From Acidimicrobiaceae bacterium (GTDB taxonomy: Bacteria; Actinomycetota; Acidimicrobiia; Acidimicrobiales; RAAP-2), in contig DAIDKS010000019.1 of NCBI GenBank assembly GCA_027449885.1, positions 1 to 64,000 of the forward strand: a DNA stretch of 64,000 nt, read 5' to 3'. The position numbers were made by a program, and so were the translations under genes. Below, one piece after another: positions 1-8,113 of this stretch (positions are counted from its first letter, which is position 1; every line of letters begins with the position of its first letter). The notes below the pieces were generated by a model that saw only the letters and a list, made by a program, of their open reading frames with translations, was not told the DNA's origin and did not search any database.

Positions 1-564
1 GTCGGCAACCCGCGCTGCTCGAAGATCTGCTGCATGTACTCGATCAAGCAGAACCAGCTGATCATGGGGACCCTGCCCCTCGCCGACGTGACGATGCACT
101 ACATCGACATCCGCGCGGCGGGCAAGCGCTACGAGGAGTTCTACCAGCAGTCGCGCGACATGGGCGCCCAGTACATCAAGGGCCGGGTCGCCTCGATCAC
201 CGAGACGCCCGAGCGCAACCTGGTGGTGCGCTACGAGGACATCGAGCACGGCGGCGCGATCACCGAGGCCGAGTACGACCTCGTCGTCCTCGCCGTCGGC
301 GTGATGCCCAACCCGGCCGCGGCCCACCTCTTCCCGGACCACGTCCTCGAGCTCGACGAGGCGGCCTTCGTCCTCGAGCCCCACGGCGACCTGCAGCCGG
401 GTCGTACCAACATCCCGGGCGTCTACGTCGCGGGGGCGGCCTCCGGGCCGAAGGACATCGTGGACTCGATCGCCCACGCCGGGGCCGCGGTCGCGGGCGT
501 GGCGGCGTACCTCGAGGCGCACCACGCCGTCGCGGTGCCGGTGCTGGAGGAGGTGGGACGATGA
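1..564 (+). CDS. HdrA/QmoA-like FAD protein, 3' part
   Basis: This gene is cut by the left edge; the reading frame is open from base 1 and ends at TGA 562-564. The visible 187 residues are the C-terminal half of a heterodisulfide-reductase subunit A-type flavoprotein. They begin in the family's cysteine signature (CSKICCMYSIKQ) and end in the FAD-closing segment (IPGVYVAGAASGPKDIVDSIAHAGAA). No ferredoxin domain follows, so the protein resembles QmoA or a short HdrA rather than methanogen HdrA. It overlaps the next gene by 4 nt (ATGA), so the two are probably made together. The expected role is flavin-based electron transfer in a cytoplasmic Hdr/Qmo complex; its thiol or sulfur partner cannot be seen from here. 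Confidence 0.88.
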   Translation, partial: VGNPRCSKICCMYSIKQNQLIMGTLPLADVTMHYIDIRAAGKRYEEFYQQSRDMGAQYIKGRVASITETPERNLVVRYEDIEHGGAITEAEYDLVVLAVGVMPNPAAAHLFPDHVLELDEAAFVLEPHGDLQPGRTNIPGVYVAGAASGPKDIVDSIAHAGAAVAGVAAYLEAHHAVAVPVLEEVGR

Positions 565-2276
565 CCGAGCGTCGCATCGGCGTCTTCATCTGCCACTGCG
601 GTGGCAACATCTCGGACTACGTCGACGTCGCCGCCGTGCGCGACGCCGTCGCCAACCTGCCCGGGGTCGCCTACGCCGAGACGGCGATGTTCGCCTGCTC
701 GGACGGGACCCAGCAGGAGATGGTCCAGCGCATCGAGGAGGAGGGGCTCGACGGACTCGTCGTCGCCTCCTGCTCCCCGAAGCTCCACCTCACGACCTTC
801 CGCGGCGTCTCGCGGCGCGCCGGGCTCAACCCCTTCCAGTACACGCAGGTGAACATCCGCGAGCAGTGCTCGTGGGCCCACACCGACGACCGGGCCGCCG
901 CCACCGAGAAGGCGACCGGCCTCGTGCGCGGGGCGATCGCCCGCACCGCCGAGAGCGACGCACTGGTGCCGCGCTCGGTCGACACGACGGCCGCGTCGCT
1001 GGTGGTGGGCGGCGGGGTGACGGGTCTGCGGGCCGCCATCGGCCTCGCCGACCTCGGCCTCGACGTCCACCTCGTCGAGCGCGGCGAGGAGCTGGGGGGC
1101 GAGGTCGCCCGCCTCGGGCGGACCTTCCCCGACGAGCACTACGGGCGCTCGATGGTCGACGAGCTGGTCGCCGAGATCGGCGAGCGGTCCCGCGTCACCG
1201 TCCACACCTCGACCGAGCTCGTCGCGAAGTCGGGCAGCTTCGGGAACTACGACGTGACGCTCGCCTCGGCCGACGGGACGAGCACCACCGCCCGGGTGGG
1301 CTCGATCGTCGTGGCGACCGGGGCCGCGTCCTACGAGCCGTCGCCGGGGGAGTTCGGCTTCGGGCTCACCGGCGTCGTCACCCTGGAGGAGTTCACCCGG
1401 GACCTCGAGAGCCGCCACGGCCGGCTCCACTTCCGCGGACGCCCGGTGCGCACGGTCGCCTACGTCTACTGCGTGGGGAGCCGCCAGGCGGACGGGAACG
1501 AGTACTGCTCGAAGTACTGCTGCTCGGCCGCGGTGCACGCCTCGGTGGAGGCGGCCGACCTCGACCCCCGGGTGCGCCAGTACCACCTCTACCGCGACGT
1601 GCGGACCTACGGGCGCTTCGAGCTGAGCTACGAGGAGTCCCGCCGACGCGGGTCGACCTACCTGCGCTACCCCGACGACGACCCGCCCCGGGTCGTCCCG
1701 ACCGAGGACGGACGGCTGCGCGTGACGGTGACCGACCTGCTCACGGAGTCGACCGAGCTCGCCATCGAGGCCGACGTGGTCGTCCTCGTCACCGGGCTCG
1801 TCCCGCGCAACAACGCCGAGCTCACCTCGCTGCTGCACCTGCCGGTCGGCAGCGACGGCTTCTACAACGAGATCCACCCCAAGTTGCGGCCGGTCGAGAC
1901 GGTGGTCGACGGCGTCCTCATCGCCGGGACCTGCCAGTCGCCCAAGACGATCGGCGAGAGCGTGGCCTCGGGGATGGCGGCCGTCACCCAGAGTGGCGCG
2001 ATGCTCATGCGCGGGGTCGCCGAGCTCGACCCCCAGGTCGCCGTCGTCGACCCCGACGCCTGCACCTGGTGCGGCGCGTGCGCGGCGGTCTGCCCCTACG
2101 AGGCGATCTCGCGCCAGGAGCTCTCCGGACGTCCGGTCGCCGTCGTCGACCCGACGGGCTGCAAGGGGTGCGGCGGGTGCGTCTCGTACTGCGAGAGCGA
2201 CGCCATCGACCTGCTCGGCAACACCGACGCCCAGGTCCGGGCGCTCATCGAGAGCATGGTGGAGGTACCGGCATGA
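561..2276 (+). CDS. hdrA: HdrA/QmoB-like iron-sulfur flavoprotein
   Basis: This 571-residue protein has the full HdrA layout. An N-terminal domain carries C11, C13, C46, C71 and C103, of which four would suit the HdrA-type [4Fe-4S] cluster. An FAD Rossmann motif (GGGVTG, about 150) follows, then the signature CVGSR at 304 with C316, C320 and C321. The C-terminus holds two ferredoxin motifs with cysteines at 501/504/507/511 and 534/537/540/544. The known role of the family is electron transfer or bifurcation through FAD and iron-sulfur clusters. It is shorter than classical QmoB and lacks the MvhD-type domain expected after the ferredoxins. The ATG overlaps the previous stop by 4 nt. Family assignment is firm; the physiological substrate is not known. 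Confidence 0.9.
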   Translation: MTERRIGVFICHCGGNISDYVDVAAVRDAVANLPGVAYAETAMFACSDGTQQEMVQRIEEEGLDGLVVASCSPKLHLTTFRGVSRRAGLNPFQYTQVNIREQCSWAHTDDRAAATEKATGLVRGAIARTAESDALVPRSVDTTAASLVVGGGVTGLRAAIGLADLGLDVHLVERGEELGGEVARLGRTFPDEHYGRSMVDELVAEIGERSRVTVHTSTELVAKSGSFGNYDVTLASADGTSTTARVGSIVVATGAASYEPSPGEFGFGLTGVVTLEEFTRDLESRHGRLHFRGRPVRTVAYVYCVGSRQADGNEYCSKYCCSAAVHASVEAADLDPRVRQYHLYRDVRTYGRFELSYEESRRRGSTYLRYPDDDPPRVVPTEDGRLRVTVTDLLTESTELAIEADVVVLVTGLVPRNNAELTSLLHLPVGSDGFYNEIHPKLRPVETVVDGVLIAGTCQSPKTIGESVASGMAAVTQSGAMLMRGVAELDPQVAVVDPDACTWCGACAAVCPYEAISRQELSGRPVAVVDPTGCKGCGGCVSYCESDAIDLLGNTDAQVRALIESMVEVPA

Positions 2277-2512
2277 CGGCCCTGCGCGACACCCGCGAGA
2301 TCATCCGCGACGAGCCCCTGATGCACCGACCGATCCTCGAGGCCCTCGCCGCGGGGCCGCGGACCATCCCCGAGATCGCGGCGACCCTGGGGCGCCCCGC
2401 CCACGAGGTCGTCTACTGGGTGATGGGCATGCGCCGCTACGGGTTCGTCGTCGAGAGCCCCGAGGCCGACGACGAGGGGTTCTTCCACTACGGACGAAAG
2501 GACGCGTCATGA
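2273..2512 (+). CDS. Small winged-helix-like protein in the hdr operon
   Basis: A 79-residue protein whose ATG overlaps the previous stop by 4 nt and whose stop overlaps the next start by 4 nt, so it is embedded in the operon rather than being a shadow frame. The middle reads as a helix-turn-helix: ILEALAAGPRTIPEIAATLG followed by a recognition-helix-like HEVVYWVMGMRRYG, as in small ArsR/MarR-like winged helices. It has no cysteines, so it cannot itself hold an iron-sulfur cluster. The C-terminus (DDEGFFHYGRKD) may be the wing. It could regulate the operon or act as a structural adaptor between HdrA and the membrane subunit. The protein-coding call is firm because of the double overlap; the function is inference. 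Confidence 0.85.
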   Translation: MTALRDTREIIRDEPLMHRPILEALAAGPRTIPEIAATLGRPAHEVVYWVMGMRRYGFVVESPEADDEGFFHYGRKDAS

Positions 2513-3687
2513 CGACCCTGGCCCCCCGCGTGGTCGACCCCCACCTGCTCGCCGAGCTCCAGCGCCTCGGTGCCCCCGACGTGAGCGCCTGCGTGAGTTG
2601 CGGCAACTGCACGGCCGTCTGCCCCCTCGCCGACAACGACGGGACCTTCCCGCGGCGCCTGGTGCGCTACGGCGTGGTCGGGCTGCGCGACGAGCTGCTC
2701 TCGTCGAAGGAGCTCTGGACGTGCTACCACTGCGCGGCCTGCTCGGAGAGCTGCCCGATGGAGGCCGACCCGGGCGCCTACATGGCGGCCGCGCGGCGCT
2801 ACGCGATCACCCGCTACGACCCGACGGGCGTCGCCCGACTCCTCGCGACGCGGCCCCTCGCCTCCCTCGGGGTCCTCGCGACGCTGGCGGCCCTCTTCGC
2901 CGCCCTCCTCACCCTCGATCACGGGACCGCCCCGACCGACCGGCTCGACCTCTTCCGCTTCGTGCCCGACGCGACGATCCACTGGACGGGCATCGCCGTG
3001 ATGGTCGTCGTCGTGCTCGTCGCCCTCGGCGGTCTCGTCTCGATGATCCGGGGCGTCGCCCGCCGCGAGGGGCTCGGCGCGCGCCACCTCCTCGCCGGTC
3101 GAGCCGGCTGGGCCCACGGGTGGCGGGCCGCGTGGGACGCGGCGATCGTCGAGTCGCTCGGCCAGCGTCGCTACCGGGAGGACTGCACGACGGGAACGCC
3201 CGAGCCCTGGTACCGGCGGCGATGGATCGCCCACGCCCTCACGATGTGGGGGTTCCTCGGCCTGCTCGCCGCGACGGTGCTCGACTACGGCCTGGCGCTC
3301 CTCCACGTGCGCGCCACCGGCACGCCCGAGCCGGTGTGGTACCCGGTGCGCCTGCTCGGCACGGTCGCCGGGCTGGCGCTCCTCGTCGGCGTGACGACGC
3401 TCCTCGTGAACCGCGCCCGGCGCGTGACCACCTCGGTCGAGCACTCCGAGCCCGGCGACTGGCTCCTGCTCGGGATGCTGTGGCTGGTCGGGGCGAGCGG
3501 GCTCGCCACCGAGGTCGCCCTCTACGTCGGCGGGGGACCGGCCTGGGGCTACGGGGTCTTCCTCGCTCACGTGGCGTTGGCGCTCGAGCTGCTGGTGCTG
3601 CTGCCGGTGATGAAGTTCGCCCACGTCCTCTACCGCCCGGTCGCACTCTTCTTCCACTCGCTGGTGCGCGCGACGCCGGGCTCGTGA
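2509..3687 (+). CDS. HdrC-membrane cytochrome fusion (QmoC-like)
   Basis: This 392-residue protein starts with an HdrC-type ferredoxin domain. Cysteines at 28/31/34/38 and 72/75/78/82 would bind two [4Fe-4S] clusters. About six membrane helices follow from residue 113, including histidines in WIAHALTMWGFL and in the last helix (VFLAHVAL, MKFAHVLYRP) that could ligate heme b. The HdrC plus HdrE/NarI-like fusion and its length match QmoC, the quinone-reactive subunit of the Qmo complex. It probably passes electrons between the menaquinone pool and the two HdrA-like proteins encoded upstream. The ATG overlaps the upstream stop by 4 nt. No further hdr gene follows; the next gene has its own promoter-like box. 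Confidence 0.88.
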   Translation: MTTLAPRVVDPHLLAELQRLGAPDVSACVSCGNCTAVCPLADNDGTFPRRLVRYGVVGLRDELLSSKELWTCYHCAACSESCPMEADPGAYMAAARRYAITRYDPTGVARLLATRPLASLGVLATLAALFAALLTLDHGTAPTDRLDLFRFVPDATIHWTGIAVMVVVVLVALGGLVSMIRGVARREGLGARHLLAGRAGWAHGWRAAWDAAIVESLGQRRYREDCTTGTPEPWYRRRWIAHALTMWGFLGLLAATVLDYGLALLHVRATGTPEPVWYPVRLLGTVAGLALLVGVTTLLVNRARRVTTSVEHSEPGDWLLLGMLWLVGASGLATEVALYVGGGPAWGYGVFLAHVALALELLVLLPVMKFAHVLYRPVALFFHSLVRATPGS

Positions 3688-3714
3688 GGGCCGCGCTCGC
3701 GCGCCGCCGTCGGG

Positions 3715-3720
3715 TACGGT
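3715..3720 (+). promoter_or_regulatory. -10-like box TACGGT, leaderless start
   Basis: TACGGT lies 7 nt before the GTG at 3728. This spacing puts the expected transcription start on or next to the start codon, and no Shine-Dalgarno sequence is seen. The arrangement supports choosing GTG 3728 over the in-frame GTG at 3719. Confidence 0.45.
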
Positions 3721-3727
3721 GGGCCGC

Positions 3728-4894
3728 GTGAGCGCCGAGGGCGAGGATCCGACGACGGACCCCGAGTCGGCCGACGCCGGGACGCGGCGCGAGCGCCTCT
3801 TCGCCTCGGCCCGCACCGCCCGGGTGCCGCTCGCCTCGATCCTCGCGACGGTCGGCATCATCGTCGGCGTCTACGGGCTCGGCCAGGCCCTCTTCCGGCT
3901 GAAGGGCATGCTCCTGACGCTCGTCGTCGGCAGCTTCGTGGCGGTCCTGCTCAACCCGCCCGTACGGTGGCTCCAGCACCACGGACTGCGTCGACGGGGC
4001 TACGCGGTGAGCGTGGTGATGGTCGTCGCGGCGATCGCCTTCGCGGGCCTCGCCGTCGCCTTCGGCTACCCGCTGGTCAACGGGCTCACCAACCTGGCGA
4101 ACTCCCTGCCCGGCTACATCCACCAGGCCCAGACGGGCCACGGCTGGGTCGGGCACCTCATCCAGCGCTACCACGTCCAGACGTGGCTCTCCCACAACGC
4201 GGCGAAGCTCACCAACCTCGCCCAGGGACTCTCGAAGCCCGCGCTCGCCCTGGGCAAGGGGGCCGTCTCGACGACCTTCACGTTGGTCACGATGTTCTTC
4301 TACGTCATCCTCGTGCTGGTCGAGGCCCCGAAGCTCCACCAGGGCTTCATGGCGCTCGTCGCCGCCCGCCACCGCCCGGCGGTCGAGCGGTTCGGCCGCG
4401 CGGTCGCGCGGGCCTCCTTCGGCTACATGATGGGGGGACTCCTCACCTCCTTCATCGGGGCGGTCATCGTCTTCGTCACCCTGGCCGCCCTGGGGGTCCC
4501 CTACCCGCTGCTCTTCTCCCTCTGGGTCCTCCTCGTCGACTTCCTGCCCCAGATCGGCGGGGCGCTCGCGGGGGTGCCCGTCGTGCTGATGGCCGTCATC
4601 CACTCGCCCTCGTCCGGCCTCGTCACCCTGGTGGTCTTCCTCGCCTACACCCTCATCCAGAACCACGTGCTGAACCCGATCGTGATGGCGAAGACGGTCA
4701 ACGTGAACCCGTTGCTGATCTTCCTCTCGATCCTCGTGGGCGCCGAGATGGGGGCCTGGGTCGGGGGCCTCTTCGGGGGCTTCGTCGGGGTCCTCCTCGC
4801 GGTGCCCCTGGCGGCGGCGATCCACGTCGGGGTGGCCGAGATCTGGACCGCCACCCATCCCGGCGGCCCGCCCGTCGCGGAGGACTCGGCGTAG
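3728..4894 (+). CDS. AI-2E-family transporter (permease)
   Basis: A 388-residue integral membrane protein of the AI-2E/TqsA-like permease family. It has an initial hydrophobic pair (LASILATVGIIVGVYGLG, MLLTLVVGSFVAVLLNPPVRWL), a soluble helical middle, and a C-terminal cluster of helices with the family-typical stretch around DFLPQIGGALAGVP and LIQNHVLNPIVMAKTVNVNPL. Members export small molecules, sodium ions or autoinducers; the substrate here cannot be read from the sequence. The start is placed at GTG 3728 because of the upstream TACGGT box. The gene stands alone between the hdr operon and the MarR/MFS pair. Confidence 0.87.
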   Translation: MSAEGEDPTTDPESADAGTRRERLFASARTARVPLASILATVGIIVGVYGLGQALFRLKGMLLTLVVGSFVAVLLNPPVRWLQHHGLRRRGYAVSVVMVVAAIAFAGLAVAFGYPLVNGLTNLANSLPGYIHQAQTGHGWVGHLIQRYHVQTWLSHNAAKLTNLAQGLSKPALALGKGAVSTTFTLVTMFFYVILVLVEAPKLHQGFMALVAARHRPAVERFGRAVARASFGYMMGGLLTSFIGAVIVFVTLAALGVPYPLLFSLWVLLVDFLPQIGGALAGVPVVLMAVIHSPSSGLVTLVVFLAYTLIQNHVLNPIVMAKTVNVNPLLIFLSILVGAEMGAWVGGLFGGFVGVLLAVPLAAAIHVGVAEIWTATHPGGPPVAEDSA

Positions 4895-4917
4895 CGGCGG
4901 GACCGGTGGGGAGATCG

Positions 4918-4937
4918 TAAGTCCAGACTGATAAGTT
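4918..4937 (+). promoter_or_regulatory. Promoter and possible MarR operator
   Basis: TAAGTT at 4932-4937 is a -10-like box 7 nt before the GTG of the marR gene. Just upstream is a small inverted repeat AGTC-CA-GACT (4920-4929), and TAAGT occurs twice (4918 and 4932). A MarR dimer bound here would overlap the promoter and repress its own operon. Confidence 0.4.
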
Positions 4938-4944
4938 AGCCGGC

Positions 4945-5379
4945 GTGCCGAGTGCGTCGCCCGACGAGGTCGCCCGCGCGGTCCAGGCGAGCGTGCGCCT
5001 GCTGACCCACCGGCTGCGCGAGGTGCCCCAGGACGGCGGCGTCTCGCTGTCGGAGGCGTCGCTGCTCGCGCGGATCGACCACCTCGGACCCCGGGACGCG
5101 GCGACCCTCGCCCGCCTCGAGGGGATCAGCGCCCAGTCGGTCGGCGCGACGGTCGCGGCCCTCGCGGCGCGCGGGCTGGTGCGCCGGCGCCCCGATCCCG
5201 AGGACGGACGGCGGCGCGTCGTCGAGCTCACGCCGTCCGGCCGGGCGGCCCTGCGGCGCCGGCGCACCCGTCGCGCGGCCCAGCTCGCGTCCGCGCTCGC
5301 CGAGGGGTTCAGCGAGGGGGAGCGGCGCCAGCTGCTCGCCGCGGTGCCCCTGATCGAGCGCCTCGCGGAGCGGCTGTGA
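4945..5379 (+). CDS. MarR-family transcriptional regulator
   Basis: A 144-residue regulator with the MarR winged-helix core: LSEASLLARIDHLGPRDAATLAR, recognition helix ISAQSVGATVAALAARGLV, and the wing RRRPDPEDGRRRVVELT. The GTG start follows a TAAGTT box by 7 nt. Its stop overlaps the MFS exporter start (GTGA, 4 nt), so the two form an operon. By analogy with MarR-exporter pairs, it probably represses exporter expression until a toxic ligand binds. No cysteine redox switch is visible. Confidence 0.92.
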   Translation: MPSASPDEVARAVQASVRLLTHRLREVPQDGGVSLSEASLLARIDHLGPRDAATLARLEGISAQSVGATVAALAARGLVRRRPDPEDGRRRVVELTPSGRAALRRRRTRRAAQLASALAEGFSEGERRQLLAAVPLIERLAERL

Positions 5380-7025
5380 GCGACGCGGCGGTCGTCGACG
5401 ACCGCTACCGCTGGGTGGCGCTCGCCAACACGACGGCCGCCGTCTTCATGTCGGCCCTCGACGGCTCGATCGTCCTCATCGCCCTGCCGCCGATCTTCCG
5501 GGGCATCCACCTCGACCCCCTGGCCCCGGGCTCGATCGGGTACCTGCTGTGGATGATCATGGGCTACCGGCTCGTCCAGGCCGTGCTCGTCGTGAGCGTG
5601 GGGCGCCTCGGCGACATGTACGGACGGGTGAAGATCTACAACGCGGGCTTCGTCGTCTTCACCCTGGCGTCGATCCTCCTCTCGTTCGACCCCTTCACCC
5701 GCGGCGGCGGCGCGACCTGGCTGATCGCCTGGCGCGTCCTGCAGGCCGTCGGCGGCTCGATGCTGATGGCCAACTCGGCGGCCATCCTCACCGACGCCTT
5801 CCCGGCGTCGCGGCGGGGCTTCGCCCTCGGGATCAACCAGGTGGCCGCGCTCGCGGGCCAGTTCGTCGGGCTCGTCGCCGGGGGGCTGCTCGCCAGCCTC
5901 GACTGGCGCGCCGTCTTCTGGATCAACGTCCCGATCGGCCTCTTCGGGACGGTCTGGGCCTACCGCACGCTGCGCGAGACGGGGGACCGCAAGCCCGGTC
6001 GGATCGACGTCGCGGGCAACGTCCTCTTCGCGCTCGGGCTCGGGGCCCTGCTGCTCGGGGTGACCGAGGGCGTCCAGCCCTACCACGGCCACGCGATGGG
6101 CTGGACCAACCCGGCCGTCCTCGTCGAGCTGGTGGGCGGGATGCTCGCCCTCGTCGCCTTCGTCGTCGTCGAGCGTCGTACGCCCGACCCGATGTTCGAC
6201 CTGCGCCTCTTCGCCATCCGCTCCTTCAGCGCGGGCAACGCCGCGGGCCTCGCCGTCTCGCTGGTGCGCGGGGGGCTCCAGTTCATCCTCGTCATCTGGC
6301 TCCAGGGGATCTGGCTGCCCCTGCACGGGTACCACTTCAGTCAGACGCCCCTCTGGTCGGGCGTCTTCCTCCTGCCGATGACGCTCGGCATGCTCCTCGC
6401 CGGGCCCGTCTCGGGCTACCTCTCGGACCGTTTCGGGTCGCGGCGCCTCGCCACCTCCGGCCTCGCCGTCTTCGGGGCGAGCCTGGTGGGACTGCTCCTG
6501 CTGCCGGTCGACTTCTCCTACACGCCCTTCGCCCTGCTCATCGTGGCGAACGGCGTCGGCGGGGGGATGTTCGCCGCGCCCAACACCTCGTCCATCATGG
6601 GGGCGGTGCCGGCGAACCAGCGCGGCGAGGCCTCCGGGATGCGCGCCACCTTCCTCAACTCGGGCACCGCGCTCTCCATCGGCGTCTTCTTCTCGATCAT
6701 GATCGCCGGGCTGGCGCGCCACCTGCCGCGGGCGCTCGTCTCGGGACTCACCCGTCACGGCGTGGCCCCGGCCGCCGCGGCCCACGTGGCCGCGCTGCCG
6801 CCGGTCGCGTCGCTCTTCGCCACGCTGCTCGGGGTGAACCCCGTCGCCCACCTCCTCGGCGCCGCGCACGCCGGGGTCTCGGAGCTCGTCACGAGCCCGG
6901 CCTTCTTCGCGCGCCTGCTCGTCGCCCCCTTCGGGGACGGCCTGAGCCCGGTGCTGTGGGTGGCGATCGGCCTCACGGCGCTCGCCGCGCTGGCGTCGGC
7001 GCTGCGCGAGCCCGACGGCCGCTAG
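5376..7025 (+). CDS. MFS drug exporter, DHA2-like
   Basis: A 549-residue major facilitator protein with about 14 membrane helices, the length typical of the DHA2 drug:proton antiporters. The helix 1 acidic motif (SALDGSIVLIALPPI), motif A (GRLGDMYGRVKIY) and motif C-like region (GINQVAALAGQFVGLVAGG) are visible, with a second motif A-like loop (GYLSDRFGSRRL). The GTG start overlaps the marR stop by 4 nt. It probably exports hydrophobic toxicants or antibiotics under MarR control. It ends 4 nt before the convergent L,D-transpeptidase gene. Confidence 0.9.
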   Translation: MSDAAVVDDRYRWVALANTTAAVFMSALDGSIVLIALPPIFRGIHLDPLAPGSIGYLLWMIMGYRLVQAVLVVSVGRLGDMYGRVKIYNAGFVVFTLASILLSFDPFTRGGGATWLIAWRVLQAVGGSMLMANSAAILTDAFPASRRGFALGINQVAALAGQFVGLVAGGLLASLDWRAVFWINVPIGLFGTVWAYRTLRETGDRKPGRIDVAGNVLFALGLGALLLGVTEGVQPYHGHAMGWTNPAVLVELVGGMLALVAFVVVERRTPDPMFDLRLFAIRSFSAGNAAGLAVSLVRGGLQFILVIWLQGIWLPLHGYHFSQTPLWSGVFLLPMTLGMLLAGPVSGYLSDRFGSRRLATSGLAVFGASLVGLLLLPVDFSYTPFALLIVANGVGGGMFAAPNTSSIMGAVPANQRGEASGMRATFLNSGTALSIGVFFSIMIAGLARHLPRALVSGLTRHGVAPAAAAHVAALPPVASLFATLLGVNPVAHLLGAAHAGVSELVTSPAFFARLLVAPFGDGLSPVLWVAIGLTALAALASALREPDGR

Positions 7026-7031
7026 TCCGTC
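7014..7031. terminator. Short hairpin over convergent stops
   Basis: GACGG (7014-7018) pairs with CCGTC (7027-7031) around an 8-nt loop that contains the stop codon of the exporter; the right arm touches the stop of the convergent transpeptidase. The 5-bp stem is weak and has no U-tract, so it may be only a partial bidirectional terminator. Confidence 0.3.
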
Positions 7032-8016
7032 ACTGCTCGACGGTCACCGGGGTGCCGAGGGGGGTGTAGGGCCACAGGGCCCCGGCCTCGACGAAGGGCA
7101 TCTCCACGCAGCCGAGGCTCTGCGGCCAGCCGTAGGTGGAGCGGATGAAGCCGTGGAGGGCGTCACCGCCGTTGAAGTAGGAGGTCCAGGGGATCCCGGT
7201 GTCGTGGTAGGGCTTGCCGTTGGGCAGGATGCCCGACATGGTCGTGACCTTGTAGCGCAAGTAGACGAGGAAGGTGCCGTTCTCGGTGGGCGAGGCGGTG
7301 ATGCCCGTGTTCACGAGGGTCGTCATCGACATCACGCCGTTGCGGTAGAGCCAGAGGCGCTCGGGCTGGGTCTGGCTCACGACGACCCAGTTGTAGGTCT
7401 CGTTCGAGAACTGGTGCTTGATGCCCGCGGTGACGAGGGCGACCCAGGTCGGCGTGTCCATGCCGCCCGTCACCGGCAGGTTGTGCTGGGCCTGGAAGCG
7501 CATGACGGCCCCGCGGAAGAGCGGCGTGATGCCCCCGACCTGCCACTCGCTCTTGAGCGACGCCGGGAGGTGGGCGAAGCGCCACGCGTAGTGGCCCTTC
7601 TGCGGGATCACGTAGCTGACGGCGGGCGCCCGACGCGTCACGGGCGTTCGCGTCGTGGTCGTGGTCGTCGAGGTCGAGGTCGAGGTGGAGGTCGAGGTGG
7701 ACGTCGAGGTGGACGTCGACGTCGAGGTGGAGGTGGAGGTGGTCGGCGGGGCCGTCGTCGTGGTGGTGCTCGTCGAGGTCGTCGTGGTGGTGGGCACGGG
7801 TCGCGCGGGGGCGGTGGCCGCCACGAAGGCGACGGGCAGGTAGCGCAGGTAGGCGAAGATCTGGTCCGCGAGGGCCACGCTGTAGACCACGCGGTTGGGG
7901 TTGATCGCCGTCGTCGTCCGCTTCCCCTGCGCGAGGGCCGGGGAGGCCGCGAGGGTCGGCAGGGCGGCGACCACGGCGACCGCGGCTAGAAGTCCTCGTC
8001 CACGGGTCGTTCGCAC
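7030..8016 (-). CDS. Secreted L,D-transpeptidase with Thr-rich linker
   Basis: A 328-residue exported cell-wall enzyme. It has a signal peptide (GLLAAVAVVAALPTLAASPALAQ), then a Ser/Thr-only linker at about residues 77-122. A peptidoglycan-binding-like segment (ITPLFRGAVMRFQAQHNLPVTGGMD) and a C-terminal YkuD domain follow. The catalytic signature is H288 (LHGFIRS) and C303 in SLGCVEM. It should form 3-3 peptide crosslinks or attach proteins to peptidoglycan. The GTG start at 8016 follows a TAGGGT box by 6 nt. The linker probably spans the wall. It is divergent from a D-Ala-D-Ala carboxypeptidase that carries the same kind of linker. Confidence 0.92.
   Translation of the reverse strand: MRTTRGRGLLAAVAVVAALPTLAASPALAQGKRTTTAINPNRVVYSVALADQIFAYLRYLPVAFVAATAPARPVPTTTTTSTSTTTTTAPPTTSTSTSTSTSTSTSTSTSTSTSTSTTTTTTRTPVTRRAPAVSYVIPQKGHYAWRFAHLPASLKSEWQVGGITPLFRGAVMRFQAQHNLPVTGGMDTPTWVALVTAGIKHQFSNETYNWVVVSQTQPERLWLYRNGVMSMTTLVNTGITASPTENGTFLVYLRYKVTTMSGILPNGKPYHDTGIPWTSYFNGGDALHGFIRSTYGWPQSLGCVEMPFVEAGALWPYTPLGTPVTVEQ
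7647..7796. repeat. Imperfect 6-nt tandem repeat (Ser/Thr linker)
   Basis: Short direct repeats related to TCGAGG/TGGACG are strung together here and encode alternating Ser-Thr and Thr runs in the transpeptidase linker on the minus strand. Such tracts are prone to length change by slippage. Confidence 0.75.
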
Positions 8017-8022
8017 AGGTAA

Positions 8023-8028
8023 ACCCTA
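8023..8028 (-). promoter_or_regulatory. -10-like TAGGGT for the transpeptidase
   Basis: Read on the minus strand, TAGGGT (8028 to 8023) stands 6 nt before the GTG at 8016, the leaderless arrangement seen repeatedly in this window. Confidence 0.45.
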
Positions 8029-8098
8029 TCGAGAGGTGGCGAACGACGGAACGCCACCCCGACGATTCCTGCGGCCGGGTCCGGGCCCGGGGAGCGGG

Positions 8099-8104
8099 TA
8101 CTGT
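8099..8104 (+). promoter_or_regulatory. -10-like TACTGT for the carboxypeptidase
   Basis: TACTGT lies 9 nt before the ATG at 8114, with no Shine-Dalgarno sequence between. Together with the minus-strand TAGGGT box it makes the 97-bp gap a divergent promoter for two wall enzymes. Confidence 0.4.
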
Positions 8105-8113
8105 TCGTCGGCA

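Noticed and set aside
423-1877. Long minus-strand open frame opposite the hdrA genes
   Set aside because: Arg/Gly/Val/Asp-rich low-complexity product with no domain, antisense to clear HdrA motifs; a high-GC shadow.
3719-3721. GTG 3719 as start of the AI-2E-family gene
   Set aside because: It overlaps the TACGGT box; GTG 3728 has the spacing seen at other genes.
7647-7796. Possible CRISPR-like short repeats
   Set aside because: The units are 6-nt, have no spacers and stay in frame as Ser/Thr codons of the transpeptidase linker.
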